A stretch of DNA of 64,000 nt, from the NCBI GenBank assembly GCA_019925095.2, contig CM034388.1, positions 558,001 through 622,000 on the forward strand. Reading direction: 5' to 3'. This DNA comes from Dendrolimus kikuchii. Lineage: Eukaryota; Arthropoda; Insecta; Lepidoptera; Lasiocampidae. Below, in pieces: positions 20,395 through 30,780 of the stretch; the stretch's first letter is position 1, and every line of letters begins with the position of its first letter. Below the pieces are notes generated by a model, which was given only the letters and a program-made list of their open reading frames with translations, made no database searches and was not told the DNA's origin. Both the position numbers and the translations under genes were made by a program.

Positions 20395-20975
20395 TGTATA
20401 TTTTGGATGTGCTTTTAGCAGGGATGGAAGGTACACCGCTGATATAGAAAGAAGAGTGAATTTGGGGAATAGTGTGAATGGAGCGTTAGGTAAACTTCTA
20501 GGCGCTAAGAACCTCAGCCAGAAGGCCCAGCTCGCCATACACAACGCGGTGCTGGTACCTACGCTCACGTATGGAAGCGAGAGTTGGGTATGGAAGAGAG
20601 AGCATGAAAGTAGAGTAAACGCGGTCGAGATGCGAGCACTGCGCAAAATCTGCGGAGTGACGCTCGCGGACCGCGTTCGTAATACCGAAGTAAGAAAGAG
20701 AGTTGAAAGAATGCATGATGAAAGAATGACTAAACAGATAAACAATGCAAAAGTGGATGGATGCAGAAGTCGTGGAAGGCCACGAAACACCTTCCATGAT
20801 CAAATTGATCGTGTACTAGCGGAGGGTGATGTCAGGAGCCTTAAGAACAGACGAGCTTGCATGACAAGAGCTATGAATGTCAAAGTAGCGAGTGAGGTGT
20901 GTAAGAATAAGCCTAAATGGCTCTCTGTTGTTCGTGCCTACCCCGCAAGGGAACTGGCGTGAATTTATGTATGTA
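20395..20975 (+). mobile_element. RTE-1 LINE copy with TSD
   Basis: Starts within 'LGCAFSRDGRYTADIERRMNLGNS' and remains open for 168 codons after ATG. A 63-nt in-frame deletion fuses 'EVRKRVE' to 'RMHDERM'. Flanked by TTTTATAGTT (20385-20394, 20976-20985). Confidence 0.92.
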
Positions 20976-21284
20976 TTTTATAGTTATAAGTACCTTATAT
21001 CTATGCACATTTTTATTATTGTTTCTTTGTATAATTTTCATTTTTTTTTCTCTTCTGATTTTTATTATTATCTGTGGAGGCTTATTAATAGCTTCTTTAA
21101 ATCTATCATATTTTTAGTTATTAATAATAATGCTTTACCGATTTACGCACAAACTGGGTCGATGCTAGGGGAACGACACGCGTCGGTCGGGGGCGATAAC
21201 TCTGCAGCAATAGTATGCTCTTGGCAGCGCTCCGTCCGCGATCGACGTCGCAGAATAGTGTGGAAGACTCCGAGCGTTGCTACA

Positions 21285-21611
21285 CGAGCGAGCAACCCCA
21301 ATACCCACTAAAAACCCCCTCCTCCCTGACGACCCTGCGCTTTGTATGTGTTGGAAAGGCTGAGATTTAGAACATAGTTACGCCCAGCCGATTCAGCGCA
21401 ATAAAGTGCCTGGAGTGTGCCCTGGGAGAACACACCCCACTTCGTTGTGCGGGGGTAGAAGGTCCTTTGCTCTCCTAGCAAGCTAAAGGCCCCACGCGGT
21501 AAACGGAACCTAACTCAGGGAGGGAAGTAATGCGCGTACCTGCCTCTCCGGGTGCCAGCTGAAGGCCGGCGACCTCGAGAAGTCGCATTGGCACGCGCTG
21601 CAGGACTTCTC
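21285..21611 (-). repeat. LINE 3' UTR, GC-rich, reverse
   Basis: Reverse complement shares GGGCGTAACTA(C/T)GTTCTAA, GCGCAT(T/G)ACTTCCCTCC and GGTTTTTAGTGGGTAT with 19.1-19.5 and 5.1 kb. Lies downstream, in the same orientation, of an RT fragment, so it may be the UTR of that LINE. 20986-21284 upstream is AT-rich then GC-rich with no motif. Confidence 0.55.
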
Positions 21612-21617
21612 TCCCTG

Positions 21618-21911
21618 TCAGTAGCGAAATAACATGCCCGAGCGACGTGCAACCCTATTTAATGCATAACACGCTCTTCCTAGTTTAGAGCGGAGCCCGT
21701 CAATCTGGTTTGTCCACTGTAGCCAGCTGTCTACCCGGAAACCGAGAAACATTGTATTTTCGACCTGGTTGATCGTGCTGTTAGCAACACTAACAGCCAA
21801 TGGTCTAGGCGCAGTTCCTGAGAGCCAAAAATGTATGAAAGGTATTTTCGACAAATTTAGGGCATAATGTGTCCACGGAGGAGGCAGCCACATCAAGCTG
21901 CCAAGATTCAA
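21618..21911 (-). pseudogene. LINE reverse transcriptase, late-palm fragment
   Basis: Open frame includes 'NSTINQVENTMFLGFRVDSWLQWTNQIDGLRSKLGRACYALNRVARRSG'. The F-L-G-x-x-x-D-x-x-L-x-W pattern with a following helix 'I..L..KL..A.YAL' is RT motif E and the thumb of Jockey-type LINEs. The catalytic motif (YADD-like) is not in the fragment. Confidence 0.75.
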
Positions 21912-21944
21912 CTGGGTCCGTTACGAAACTCTTTTTCCCGGATG

Positions 21945-22256
21945 TCTATCCGTGCAGGAACGGAGAAAGAATACAATTTCCTGCGGCCCGGCGGCCTGTC
22001 GTAAGAGGCGACTAAACAACCCACAGCCAGGTAGAGTATTTGCTCGACTGGATGGCGACCACCCCTGGTCTAGAGTATGCCGCCATAACAATCTTGTATT
22101 GTGTTCCGGCATTAGTGACCAGGTTCCAGTCTCCTTTAAGAGAGCAGCAGCGCATTTGTAGCACCTTTGGTGTTGCAAATGTCCATAGGCGATGGTAACC
22201 GCTTTCCACTAAGTGGGCCGTCTGCCTGTCTGCTGAACTCCTGCAATAAAAAAAAA
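21945..22256 (+). repeat. Repeat A, complete
   Basis: TCTATCCGTGCAGGAACGG to TGCAATAAAAAAAAAAA, with a 3-bp loss in the CCAGGTGGTAG block. It lies between two LINE fragments. Confidence 0.9.
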
Positions 22257-22261
22257 AATGT

Positions 22262-22545
22262 CACGCGGGCCCACAAGATTGTTAGGCAGGTCGGCGTCAC
22301 CGGCCTGCATACCCAATTGTTTACAGGGCACGGGGGATTCTCGGGGTACCTGAGCCCTCGTCCCTCGTGCATCTGCGACGACGATATGGTTGAGGATGTG
22401 CCACACATCCTGTTCTGGTGGCCTGCATATTCCCGGAAGCGGTATGATATAGAGCGCAGATTAATAACTGAGCTAAATTACAAGAATATGCCTGAGTTAA
22501 TGTCGAAATATAAAATAGATGAGTTTATAGAATATTGTTTAAATA
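22262..22545 (+). pseudogene. R1-like LINE ORF2 C-terminal fragment
   Basis: Open frame: 'TRAHKIVRQVGVTGLHTQLFTGHGGFSGYL', 'CICDDDMVEDVPHILFWWPAYSRKRYDIERRLITEL'. TGHG-x-F-x-x-YL and the C-x-C...H-x-LF-x-P-x-Y-x-x-R series match the post-RT region of R1-type LINEs; the last Cys of the knuckle reads Trp ('FWWP'). Enclosed by two repeat A copies, with 'FIEYCLNI' running into repeat A at ~22546. Confidence 0.75.
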
Positions 22546-22752
22546 TTTGCCCGACTGGATGGCTACCACCCCTGGTCTAAAGTATGTCGCCATAACAACT
22601 TTGAGTTGTGTTCCGGCATCAGTGACCAGGTTCCAGACTCACTTAAGAGAGCAGCAGCGCATTTGTAGCACCTTTGGTATTACAAATGTCCATAGGCGAT
22701 GGTAACCGCTTTCCATCCAGTGGACTGTCTGCCTGTCTGCTGAACTCCTGTA

Positions 22753-22753
<1 letters not shown>
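22546..22753 (+). repeat. Repeat A, 5'-truncated
   Basis: From ATTTGCCCGACTGGATGGC to GAACTCCTGTAATATG. Followed by an AT microsatellite in place of poly(A) and by a reverse repeat A (22797-22965), again an inverted pair. Confidence 0.85.
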
Positions 22754-22756
<3 letters not shown>

Positions 22757-22792
<36 letters not shown>

Positions 22793-22798
22793 TTTTTA
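22757..22798. repeat. (AT)n then poly(T)
   Basis: About 14 AT units followed by 14 T. It sits where the tail of a forward repeat A meets the T-run of a reverse copy. Confidence 0.9.
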
Positions 22799-22965
22799 TT
22801 TGCAGGAGGTTTTTGTCATGGCGGCATGCTCTAGACCAGGGGTGGTAGCCATCCAGTCGGGCAAATGCCCTACCACCTGGCTGTGGGTTGTTTAGTCGCC
22901 TCTTACGACAGGCCGCCCCAACTCAGGAAATTGTATTCTTTCTCCGTTCCTGCACGGATAAAAGT
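22797..22965 (-). repeat. Repeat A, reverse, internally deleted
   Basis: TTTGCAGGAGG jumps directly to TTTTTGTCATGGCGGCATGCTCTAGACC; about 150 bp of the 3' half are missing. The 5' end CCTGCACGGATAAAA is intact. Confidence 0.85.
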
Positions 22966-23336
22966 ATGAAATGATCTTACAAAATTGTTGATATTTTTTC
23001 ATTAGAATTTATGCCGCGATTTAACAGGCTGTAAAAAAAGTTGCGAAGAGTTTTGAAAAATGTTAATAGCAGGGAAAGTCGTTTGCCAGAGACGAAAAGC
23101 GCTGTTTTCATCCCTGTAGGCAACTCCAAGCGTACTTTCAGAATATGAGAAATGAAAAAAATGTTTCAATCCTCAGTTGCATGTACGTCGGGCCACCCCT
23201 AACTTGTAGTAATTTATCTGACATGTATATTGAAATTTATTTGAAAGCATTAGTCCAGGATTGTAGAATTTACATATTTACATATTCATACAAGTTGGGC
23301 CACCTGCATATCTATATTTACCTGCCTGACAATAGC

Positions 23337-23700
23337 CTATTGTGTATTGTACTCGTTTATGGCCGTTCGCAGGCATAATTACGCAGGTGTGCAGATTATG
23401 TTTTCTGGGAATTGCGCCGACGCTTGCCAGGTAGACATATGGCATCGGTGCATTATAAAGCAATGTCTCAATGGAGAGAGAGGCAGTCAATCGACGATTA
23501 CGATACAAGCAAGACGTGTACATTCGATAAGCTGTATAGTGACGGAGTTTGCGCGTGTTATTGAATCGTGCAGTTTGTACTGGTTGTGTCCAGTTATATT
23601 TGTACCTGTGTTATACGTGTTTGTATAGTTCTAATAAATTCTATAGTAATTCCAACGGCATTTTTAATTCGAGTCCCGCACTCGTCATAATATTGTAACC
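23337..23700 (+). repeat. LTR1: LTR-like dispersed repeat
   Basis: Homologous to 38058-38822 (minus its insertion): GGCCGTTCGCA, GCAGGTGTGCAGA, TTTTCTGGGAAT, ATTACGATAC.AGCAAGACGT, GCGCGTGTTATTGAATCGTGCAG, then AATAAA and AATTCGAGTCC. A polyadenylation signal near the 3' side and lack of ORF suggest a solo LTR. 22966-23336 upstream is unassigned. Confidence 0.5.
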
Positions 23701-24164
23701 AATAAATATTAATTTATTAATGCACTAAACAAATTACAACCGTAGAAATTAAAAGATTAAATTACTAACAAAAATCTGGATTGCAATTCAAAACAGGTGT
23801 ATACAGAAAACACCTAAATCTAAACAGATGTAATCACTTATGTGTATATAATATATATACAACACATACGCACATATATACTGTTCAATCACATAATCTG
23901 ATTTATATCTCAAATGTATAAATTTGAATACATGCTACTGATTAGTTGTGGTGAAAATTAACTAGATGGCGTTACACGTTTTGAAATCGGCATAAAGTCG
24001 ATTGATTCTCATACATTGAAAATTTTATCCTACCTACATGACAGTTCTATATTATAGACTTTGTTCTGCCACAGCTGTGTTACGAGCTTTATTTCAAAAT
24101 TATAAATCTTTTATTTAGTTGGCAAAAATACAAGTAAATAGTGATAATTAAACGAGCTATTTTT
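23701..24164. other. AT-rich, no feature recognised
   Basis: Low-complexity AT-rich DNA with short ATATAC and CACATA runs. No ORF or repeat match. Confidence 0.5.
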
Positions 24165-24405
24165 TTATTTTTTATTGCTGGAGTTCAGCAGACAGGCAGA
24201 CGTCCCACTCGATGGAAAGCGGTTACCATCGCCTATGGACATTTGCAACACCAAAGGTGCTACAAATACGCTGCTGCTCTCTTAAAGGAGACTGGAATCT
24301 AGTCACTAATGCCGGAACACAACTCAAGGTTGTTATGGCGACATACTTTAGACCAGGGGTGGTAGCCATCCAGTCGAGCAAATATTCTACCACCTGGCTA
24401 AATTT
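24165..24405 (-). repeat. Repeat A, reverse, lacking 5' end
   Basis: TTTTTATTGCTGGAGTTCAGCAG to TACCACCTGGCT. The element's first ~75 bp are missing. Confidence 0.88.
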
Positions 24406-24754
24406 CGAACATGTACGCTACTATCTAATTAAATCTATTGTATTATTAACTGTAAAACATTATTTAAGAATATTTTTTAATAGTTTAGAGAAGCTGTTTT
24501 CAAATACATCGTGGCGAGGGGATAGTGTGGCGAATGATGGTGGAACAAACTAATTGGTTTAGGAACTTTTGAAAAAAGGTAGAAAATTCTGGAAAGAAAA
24601 GACAAAGACAGATAGATGTTAGAAAGAGATGGATGATGAACGAAAGTTCTAGGTTAGAAGGTTCGGGAAGGAAAAGACAGAGATAGATAGATGTATAGAA
24701 AGGGATGGATAGCAAATAAAATAATAACGAAAAGAAGATCGAAATTATGGGTTC

Positions 24755-24793
24755 CAGAAAATTCTTCCGGGATATACCCGGAAGAATTTTCTG
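24755..24793. repeat. Perfect 17-bp hairpin
   Basis: CAGAAAATTCTTCCGGG (24755-24771), loop ATATA, CCCGGAAGAATTTTCTG (24777-24793). Fully complementary. Lies upstream of the candidate solo LTR in otherwise unassigned sequence (24406-25123), where GGAAAAGACA.AGA.AGATAGATG also occurs twice. Confidence 0.9.
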
Positions 24794-25123
24794 CAGCAGC
24801 ATAAGGCGCGCCCTACCGGGCGGTTTAGAGTTTAGTTCAGTTCAAGACAGCGAAGCGACAAGTGCGATACGGAAGAGTTGGAAGAGAAGTTTAATAGGAG
24901 ACAGTGACAACAGATACTCACCTAATATATTTCCTCACGAAGTGAGCCGAGCCAGTAGGAGTCTCGGCGACGCGATCATCCTCAGGTACCCGGACGCAAA
25001 TGTGACCTGTAAAAATAAAAAGAGTAAGGTAATAAACAATATATATAGAGCGATAAATTAGATTAAGCAAAATAGTGTAAAGCAGTAATAAAATAAGCAT
25101 AATATAAGACATTGGGAATATAT

Positions 25124-25825
25124 TGTTACATATATAGTTCACCAGCGTCTGGTAATATGTAAGCCCGCATGTATATAAATAAATGTATTAATATAATAAC
25201 AGGACACAGGAGCTGGAAAGAATAGGAAACCCTGTGTATTACTAACGAATTAAACCCATGTATGAGAAAAATAAACTAAACATATGTCATACTATCTATA
25301 AAAATAAACATTAAAATATATAAGAATAATAAGGCATCAAAACTGTTATATAAATATATATAAACACATATAAATGGATAAATTGGCATCAAAATTCTAA
25401 CATAGATACATAATACGTAAATCCAAACTGGCTTTGTAATAGTTGAGTAAGCAAAAATGTATTAGTAATAAGTCATATAAAGCAATGAAGAAATAAAAGA
25501 TTCTCCACAACCCAATATCCCAAATATATAAACAGATATATAAGTACGTGTAAGTAGTATATTATAACAATAGCTAGAAATAGGAAAGTATATATATGAG
25601 TGGCTGATCATCTCCCCGGGCCAAAACAACCAGCTCAAACACAAATCGAGTTGGGGGTTTTGGCTTGGGAGAGGCAACGCGGTCGCTCAAGTATATATGG
25701 CTAGTATATATATATAATAGTATTAAAATACATATATTTAGTATATGTAAGTAAATAATATAATCCAACACCAACCAACCCAAACCAATATCATCCAATC
25801 CCAACCAATAATCCAACCAGTGATC

Positions 25826-25862
<37 letters not shown>

Positions 25863-26161
25863 GAGAATATAGATAGTAATAGACTCGGGCATATCTAGTT
25901 CGCCCGGGCTAAAGAAGGAAAAAAAAAAAAAAAAATAGGAGACAGTGACGAGTTAAGTTGTGAATTTAGTTACAAGTTTAGTGGACAGTTAAGTGAAGGA
26001 GGAGTGTAGCTGTGTCTAACACAGTGCATCGTTAGTCGTGCGTATAGGGGCAACCCTGCGGAGAGGTATTACATGCGGCTGTGTAAGTCAATAAAGGCGT
26101 TACTTAAAAGAACTGGTGTTTCCTTCCAATCCCAAGTGCATACCCCCGCTCGCACGTAACA
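25124..26161 (+). repeat. LTR3: candidate solo LTR, 1038 bp
   Basis: Begins TGTTACA and ends CGTAACA (TG...CA with 6-bp inverted ends), flanked by ATAT on both sides (25120-25123, 26162-26165), the 4-bp size of Gypsy-type insertions. AATAAAG at ~26090 could be the polyadenylation signal. ATAT is a common 4-mer here, so the duplication alone is weak. AATAGGAGACAGTGAC occurs inside (~25933) and upstream (~24895). Confidence 0.5.
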
Positions 26162-26275
26162 ATATCAAGATCAGTGTCGTCACTTATCAACTCATTATAA
26201 TATCTTGCCATTTTCATAATGGGATTAAAGTAAGAGTGGTTACTTTTGTGACCTTGAGAAGTGCAAAAAGATTAG

Positions 26276-26480
26276 TGTGTAGTGGAACACTTACAAGCCA
26301 ATAGATGACGCTGTACAATAATTGAAGTCACAAACGTTTCCCGAAAAATACAAAGAATATATACAAATTTTCAACTGTAACAGACGGGCCTAGGCCTGCG
26401 AGGAACAACGATGGCCTCGCTGGAAGATCTTCCTTTGAGACGGAGGTGCGTGCCATCTCGTTCCTCCATCCTGTACGGGG
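26276..26480 (+). repeat. LTR2: LTR-like dispersed repeat
   Basis: GTGTAGTGGAACACTTACAAGCCAATAGATG.CGCTGTACAATAA, then CAAAGAATATATACAAA and GGAAGATCTTCCTTTGAGACGGAGG, shared with 43858-44065. TGTAGTGG-type start suggests an LTR; ends not fixed. Confidence 0.5.
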
Positions 26481-26526
26481 GCACCCCCCTCAAGTTCACT
26501 GTGATCTACGTGCAGTATATCTGATA

Positions 26527-27299
26527 CTAGCTGTGCTCGCGACGTCGTCCGCGTGGAATTTGCTTTTAAAACCCTCCGATTTTGAAACATTCTTCATTGG
26601 TGCTCCGCTCCTACTGGTCTTAGCGTGATGATATATAGCCTATAGCCTTCCTCGATAAATGGGCTATCCAATACTGAAAGAATTTTTCAAATCAGACCAG
26701 TAGTTCCTGAGATTAGCGCGTTCAATCAAACAATATATTAGTATATTTGGCTACAACACTAATATTTACATTTTAAATATCGCGATATCTTTTGAATGAA
26801 ACGTCCGAATTGAATAATTCAAAAAGTTCTAGAAAGGTATTGAATTCGTCTTGAATATGGAGTAATTTATTTTGACAAGGATTAATACCAAGGTACAAAA
26901 TAAAGAGTTTTTGGAGCGACGGCATTTTAATTATTTGAAAAATAAAAGAAAACACTTATTGTGAGATAACTACAATAGTTAGACATATAGTTACGCGATA
27001 TTTTTTGTAGACAATTATATGTTCTGCAAAGTGGTAGTACATTGTTTTGTTCTATAATCAATAGTTTTCGCAGCGCACGCCGTGTAAGGATTTTTTCGAG
27101 TCATTTTTTTACACCTTGGCTTACATTATTGGACTTTTAGTACGGATTCCTAATTTTTTTGAAAATATAATATAGCCTATAGCCTTCCTCGATAAATGTA
27201 CTATTCAAAACTGAAAGAATTTTTCAAATCAGACCAGCGGTTCCTGAGATTAGCGCGTTTGAACAAACAAACTCTTCAGCTTTATAATATTAGTATAGA
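26527..27299 (-). mobile_element. Helitron H1, long form
   Basis: Reverse strand: TCTATACTAATATTATAAAGC (27299 end) to ...GCACAGCTAG (26527), A and T flanking. 773 bp with two 5' blocks and the core carrying both short ORFs. Best preserved of the long forms. Confidence 0.88.
26773..26925 (-). CDS. H1 core ORF, 50 aa
   Basis: Same protein as at 3891-4043 with Tyr21→Cys (GINPC). An upstream in-frame ATG would add 10 residues, but the position shared by all copies is the MPSLQ start. Unknown function. Confidence 0.3.
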   Translation of the reverse strand: MPSLQKLFILYLGINPCQNKLLHIQDEFNTFLELFELFNSDVSFKRYRDI

Positions 27300-27301
27300 T
27301 A

Positions 27302-27392
27302 AGTGTGCGAAATTTCATACTCCTCCGTCCGCGCCTTTTTTTGTAAAAAGGACTACAAAGTTTTTGCTGTGTTTTTGCTCCACGTATTAATA
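27302..27392 (+). repeat. Dispersed repeat, GTGCGAAATTTCATACTC type
   Basis: Fills the gap between two oppositely oriented H1 Helitrons and matches 16448-16562. Contains a short duplication (GTTTTTGCTGTGTTTTTGCT). Confidence 0.55.
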
Positions 27393-27636
27393 TCTATACT
27401 AATATTATAAAGCTGAAGAGTTTGTTTGTTTGTTTGTTTAAACGCGCTAACTCAACAACCGCTGGTCCGATTTGAAAAATTCTTTCAGTGTTGGATAGCC
27501 CATTTATCGAGGAAGGCTATAGGCTTATATATCATCACGCTAAGACCAATAGGAGCGGAGCACCAATGAAGAATGTTTCAAAATCGGAGGGTTTTGAAAG
27601 CAAATTCCACGCGGACGACGTCGCGGGCATAGCTAG
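27393..27636 (+). mobile_element. Helitron H1, short form
   Basis: TCTATACTAATATTATAAAGC to GGGCATAGCTAG|T, 244 bp. Head-to-head with the long H1 at 26527-27299, only ~93 bp apart. Confidence 0.88.
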
Positions 27637-27699
27637 TATAGATATATAACTTAGTCTATGGCATATCAGCATATTTTGTATTAAATGCGTATAAAAAAA

Positions 27700-28262
27700 G
27701 TCGTGGTAGCGTAATGGCTAGTGCACGCGTCCCAAACTCAAAGGGCGCGGGTTCGATCCTGGCCGTAACGCATGCACCACATAGTCAGTTTTCTGATCTA
27801 AAGTGCATATTGTTACAATTACCACGAGCTAGCAACGGTCAAGGAAAACTCTGAGCGATTAAATTATATTTTTTATTGTTTAAAGATTTAGCTTTAAAAG
27901 TTTATAATTGTAATAATGGCTTTGTGGTAAAATGAGGGATGCGTGCGAAAGCACGCGTTTATAGAGAGCGGTGTGAAGCTTGCTGCGCGCGAGATGCTCT
28001 GCGGCCATGTTTATTTCGCTTCTTGTTTCTTATGCAATTCATTGCGCACGCCATCATCCATTGTAATATTTTTAATCAAGTATTAAAAATCACGAATCAG
28101 CACAAACTGACAACTACAAAAACAATGAGATGCAACCTGCACATCGAGATAACCGATGTGTCAAACCTGCCAAGCCTTGGACAAGCGTGGCGTGTATATC
28201 CGTTCCCCCTATAATGTGAGGCCCGAGCCCAGCAGTGGGACATTTATGGGCTGATATAAAAA
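27700..28262 (+). mobile_element. SINE-C, split by an unknown insert
   Basis: Head: GTCGTGGTAGCGTAATGGCTAGTG (A box), GGGTTCGATCCTGG (B box). Tail: GATGCAACCTGCACATCGAGATAACC to GGCCCGAGCCCAGCAGTGGGACATTTATGGGCTG and poly(A). The SINE is ~290 bp elsewhere; here ~275 bp (about 27852-28125) of foreign sequence lies between the halves. The tRNA-like head is a SINE promoter, not a working tRNA gene: it does not fold into an intact cloverleaf by eye. Confidence 0.85.
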
Positions 28263-28864
28263 AAATCGTATAAATAATTAATATAAACGGAACCAACGTG
28301 ATAGCTGCCCTGCCTTATTATCGGCCATCTTTATTCAAGGCATTACTTGATTATTGGTACACATGTCGCAGTCTTACTTAGCTTACCGTGATCATCGAAC
28401 GTCATCTAATAAAGTGGCAATTAATTAATAAAAAAAAATATCATTGAACAATTAAAATTAGTGTAGAGTGTAGCGTGATTTAAATATTTTAATTGGTAAG
28501 TATTTTTAATTTTTTTTTAAATTTATTTTATCTTCATCAGCCTAGGGTTAAATTCCGGTTGTGTTCGGATCGTCCGCCTCGAAGTCTGGGGTCCGTTTTC
28601 ATTTATTTTTATTTTACACTACGCGTGGCCTTCGGCATCCCTATTTGGGAGATCTCTGCTACGCATGTCATCCCTTAGGACGTCTAGCCATTATTTCTTG
28701 GGTCTACTCCTTCGAACGGGACCTGATGGAGGCAGCACGAGTAGACATTTGCCCCTCATATTATTATTTATCTATAATAATAATTTTACCACTCAAACCT
28801 ATGAGGTTTGCGTCTGATGCAACACACCCTCGTATTTACATGAAAACTTATTCTAATAAACACA
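28263..28864. other. No gene recognised
   Basis: AT-rich with a CG-richer patch (28550-28740). Short ORFs only, none with a motif I can name. Confidence 0.4.
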
Positions 28865-29045
28865 AGTTTTTTTTATTATTATTAACAACTCTACGGACTG
28901 TTCCGCACCCTTTTGTTACAACTTAATTTCTAGATTTAATTCTTTGAATTTAACACGCTTGTTAGTTATTTCGGTTCTTGTGTGTGACATTAATTTATTG
29001 ATTTTTGTGTTGAGGTGTATGTATCTTACGAATAACTAGTACAAG
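28865..29045 (+). repeat. Repeat G-b, 3'-truncated
   Basis: TTTTTTTTATTATTATTAACAACTCTACGGACTG.TTCCG, TACAACTTAATTTCTA, GTGTGTGACATTAATTTA.TGATTTT, as at 37.2 and 61.4 kb. More diverged than those. Confidence 0.6.
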
Positions 29046-29111
29046 ATTTGAAATTATACATTCTACCGTGTTCTCCATCGTATCTATAGTGACGCATATG
29101 TACATATATAT

Positions 29112-29146
<35 letters not shown>

Positions 29147-29440
29147 CATACATAACTTCACGCCAGTACCCTTGCGGGGTAGGCACGAACAACAGAGCGC
29201 CATTTAGACTTATTCTTACACACCTCACTTGCCTCTTTGACATTCATAACTCTTGTCATGCACACTCGTCTGTTCTTAAGGCTCCTGACATCACCTTCTG
29301 CTAGTACACGATCAATTTGATCATGGAAGGTGTGTCGTGGCCTTCCACGACTTCTGCATCCATCCACTTTTGCATTGTATATCTGTTTAGTCATTCTTTC
29401 ATCATGCATTCTTTCCACATGCCCGAACCACCGGAGCATT
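29147..29440 (-). mobile_element. RTE-1 LINE, 3' fragment
   Basis: CATACATAACTTCACGCCAG to CCACCGGAGCATT; open frame 'MLRWFGHVERMHDERM...AYPARVLA'. Inserted in an AT microsatellite beside a Helitron, which hides any duplication. Confidence 0.9.
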
Positions 29441-29452
29441 AAGATATATATA

Positions 29453-29660
29453 TCTTAATATATATAAATTATGTGTCACGTTGTTTGTCCGCGATGGACT
29501 CCTAAATTACTTGAACGATTTTAATCAAAATTTGCACACCGTGTGCAGTTTGATCCGACTTGAAAGATAGGATGGCTTACATTTGGAACCGGTAGGTGGC
29601 GCTGGAATCGGGTACTAAATTTCATTTCTTCAGGGCAGAACAACGTCTGTCGGGACAGCT

Positions 29661-29662
<2 letters not shown>
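29453..29662 (+). mobile_element. Helitron H3, short form
   Basis: TCTTAATATATATAAATTATGTGTCACG to CTGTCGGGACAGCTGG (3' CTAG changed to CTGG). 210 bp, the same type as the H3 at 50975-51343 without its insert. Confidence 0.78.

Positions 29663-29731
<69 letters not shown>
29663..29731. repeat. (TA)n microsatellite
   Basis: About 34 TA units directly after the Helitron 3' end. Confidence 0.97.
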
Positions 29732-29919
29732 TCACATATGTACACCTACACACATATACATGTATAAGCACATATACTTAGTATAGCCATAAATACTGTT
29801 ACAATTAAAAAGAAACAAAATGTTACATTTGAATTTGGAATATGTCATTTTTATATGGTTGTTCATTGTGTTTTCTCATTTTGGCGCTAAAACATTGTAC
29901 AACATTTTGCGATATTAAA

Positions 29920-30030
29920 ATGGAGTGGCGCGATAAAGAGAACCGAATCGCTGTGATTGCATTACACAAAGTAGGTATGGAGGCAAATGCAATTCTTAAA
30001 GCTCTCCATACGCTTGGTATTGGTCAATAG
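29920..30030 (+). pseudogene. Mariner-like transposase, N-terminal HTH fragment
   Basis: 'MEWRDKENRIAVIALHKVGMEANAILKALHTLGIGQ*': K-E-x-R-x-A-V-I-A-L-H-K followed by a short helix ending L-x-x-L-G-I is the DNA-binding start of a mariner-family transposase distinct from that at 53 kb. Stops after 36 residues. No TIR found nearby. Confidence 0.55.
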
Positions 30031-30280
30031 TTATATACACATATACCTAATTACATCGTATATGCAAATAACATATACACAGTTAAGAACGCTGCAACAG
30101 GCTGTCATTGCAATTTTTCTAGATAATAGTTTTTTAGTTTCTTTTTTATATTTTTGGAATTGAAAGAATCCCTTAGTGTAGTGGGCGATTGATTAATTAA
30201 TTTTGGTATTATGTAGTTTGTAGTATGCATACCATAGTGATTATTATGGAGTTAGATGGTTAATGTCTGTTTATTTGTAA

Positions 30281-30488
30281 CTAGCTGATGCCCGCGTAGT
30301 ATTTATTACTCCTTCAAAGCTGTTTAAGTAATTGAAGTTTTTTTTAACTATCCCACGGGAACTCTAATTTTTCGGGATCAAAAGTATCCTATATGTTGAC
30401 AAGGGATATAAGCTACCACCATGCAAAATTTCATTTTAATCGGTCCAGTCGTTTTGGAGATTAGCCGGTACAAACTGACAAACAGAGA
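30281..30488 (-). mobile_element. Helitron-like fragment
   Basis: Plus strand CTAGCTGATGCCCGCGTAG, then ATGCAAAATTTCATTTTAATCGGTCCAGTCGTTTTGGAGATTAG, a pairing of end and body sequence frequent in lepidopteran Helitrons. Far end not fixed. 30031-30280 and 30489-30780 are AT-rich with nothing recognised. Confidence 0.55.
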
Positions 30489-30780
30489 ATATATTTATTG
30501 CGTAATGCATGTACAAAGATGTTACGGTTTTTACAGTATCAATGCATTCGGCCCATAATTGGGCGTGCAAAATTAAAATTACAATATTGATTTGTAAACT
30601 TATTTTTACAAAGAATGTATCAATACAATTAAAATTAAAAATTAATAATAATAATCAATAAAATCAATATCTACTATATCAATCAATAAAAAATAACATA
30701 CAATATAATAATAATCTATAAATAATCTAAATAATAAAATGTCTACTATTAAAGCATGTCAAAAATATATTTATGTCAGT

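Noticed and set aside
22152..22580. ORF running from repeat A into the R1-like fragment as one fused gene
   Set aside because: The first part is repeat A and its poly(A) run read through as lysines; only 22262-22545 resembles a LINE protein.
27700..27780. Possible tRNA gene (A and B boxes present)
   Set aside because: It is the head of SINE-C, with the SINE body downstream, and I cannot fold a proper acceptor and anticodon arm. The same applies to the SINE-B heads.
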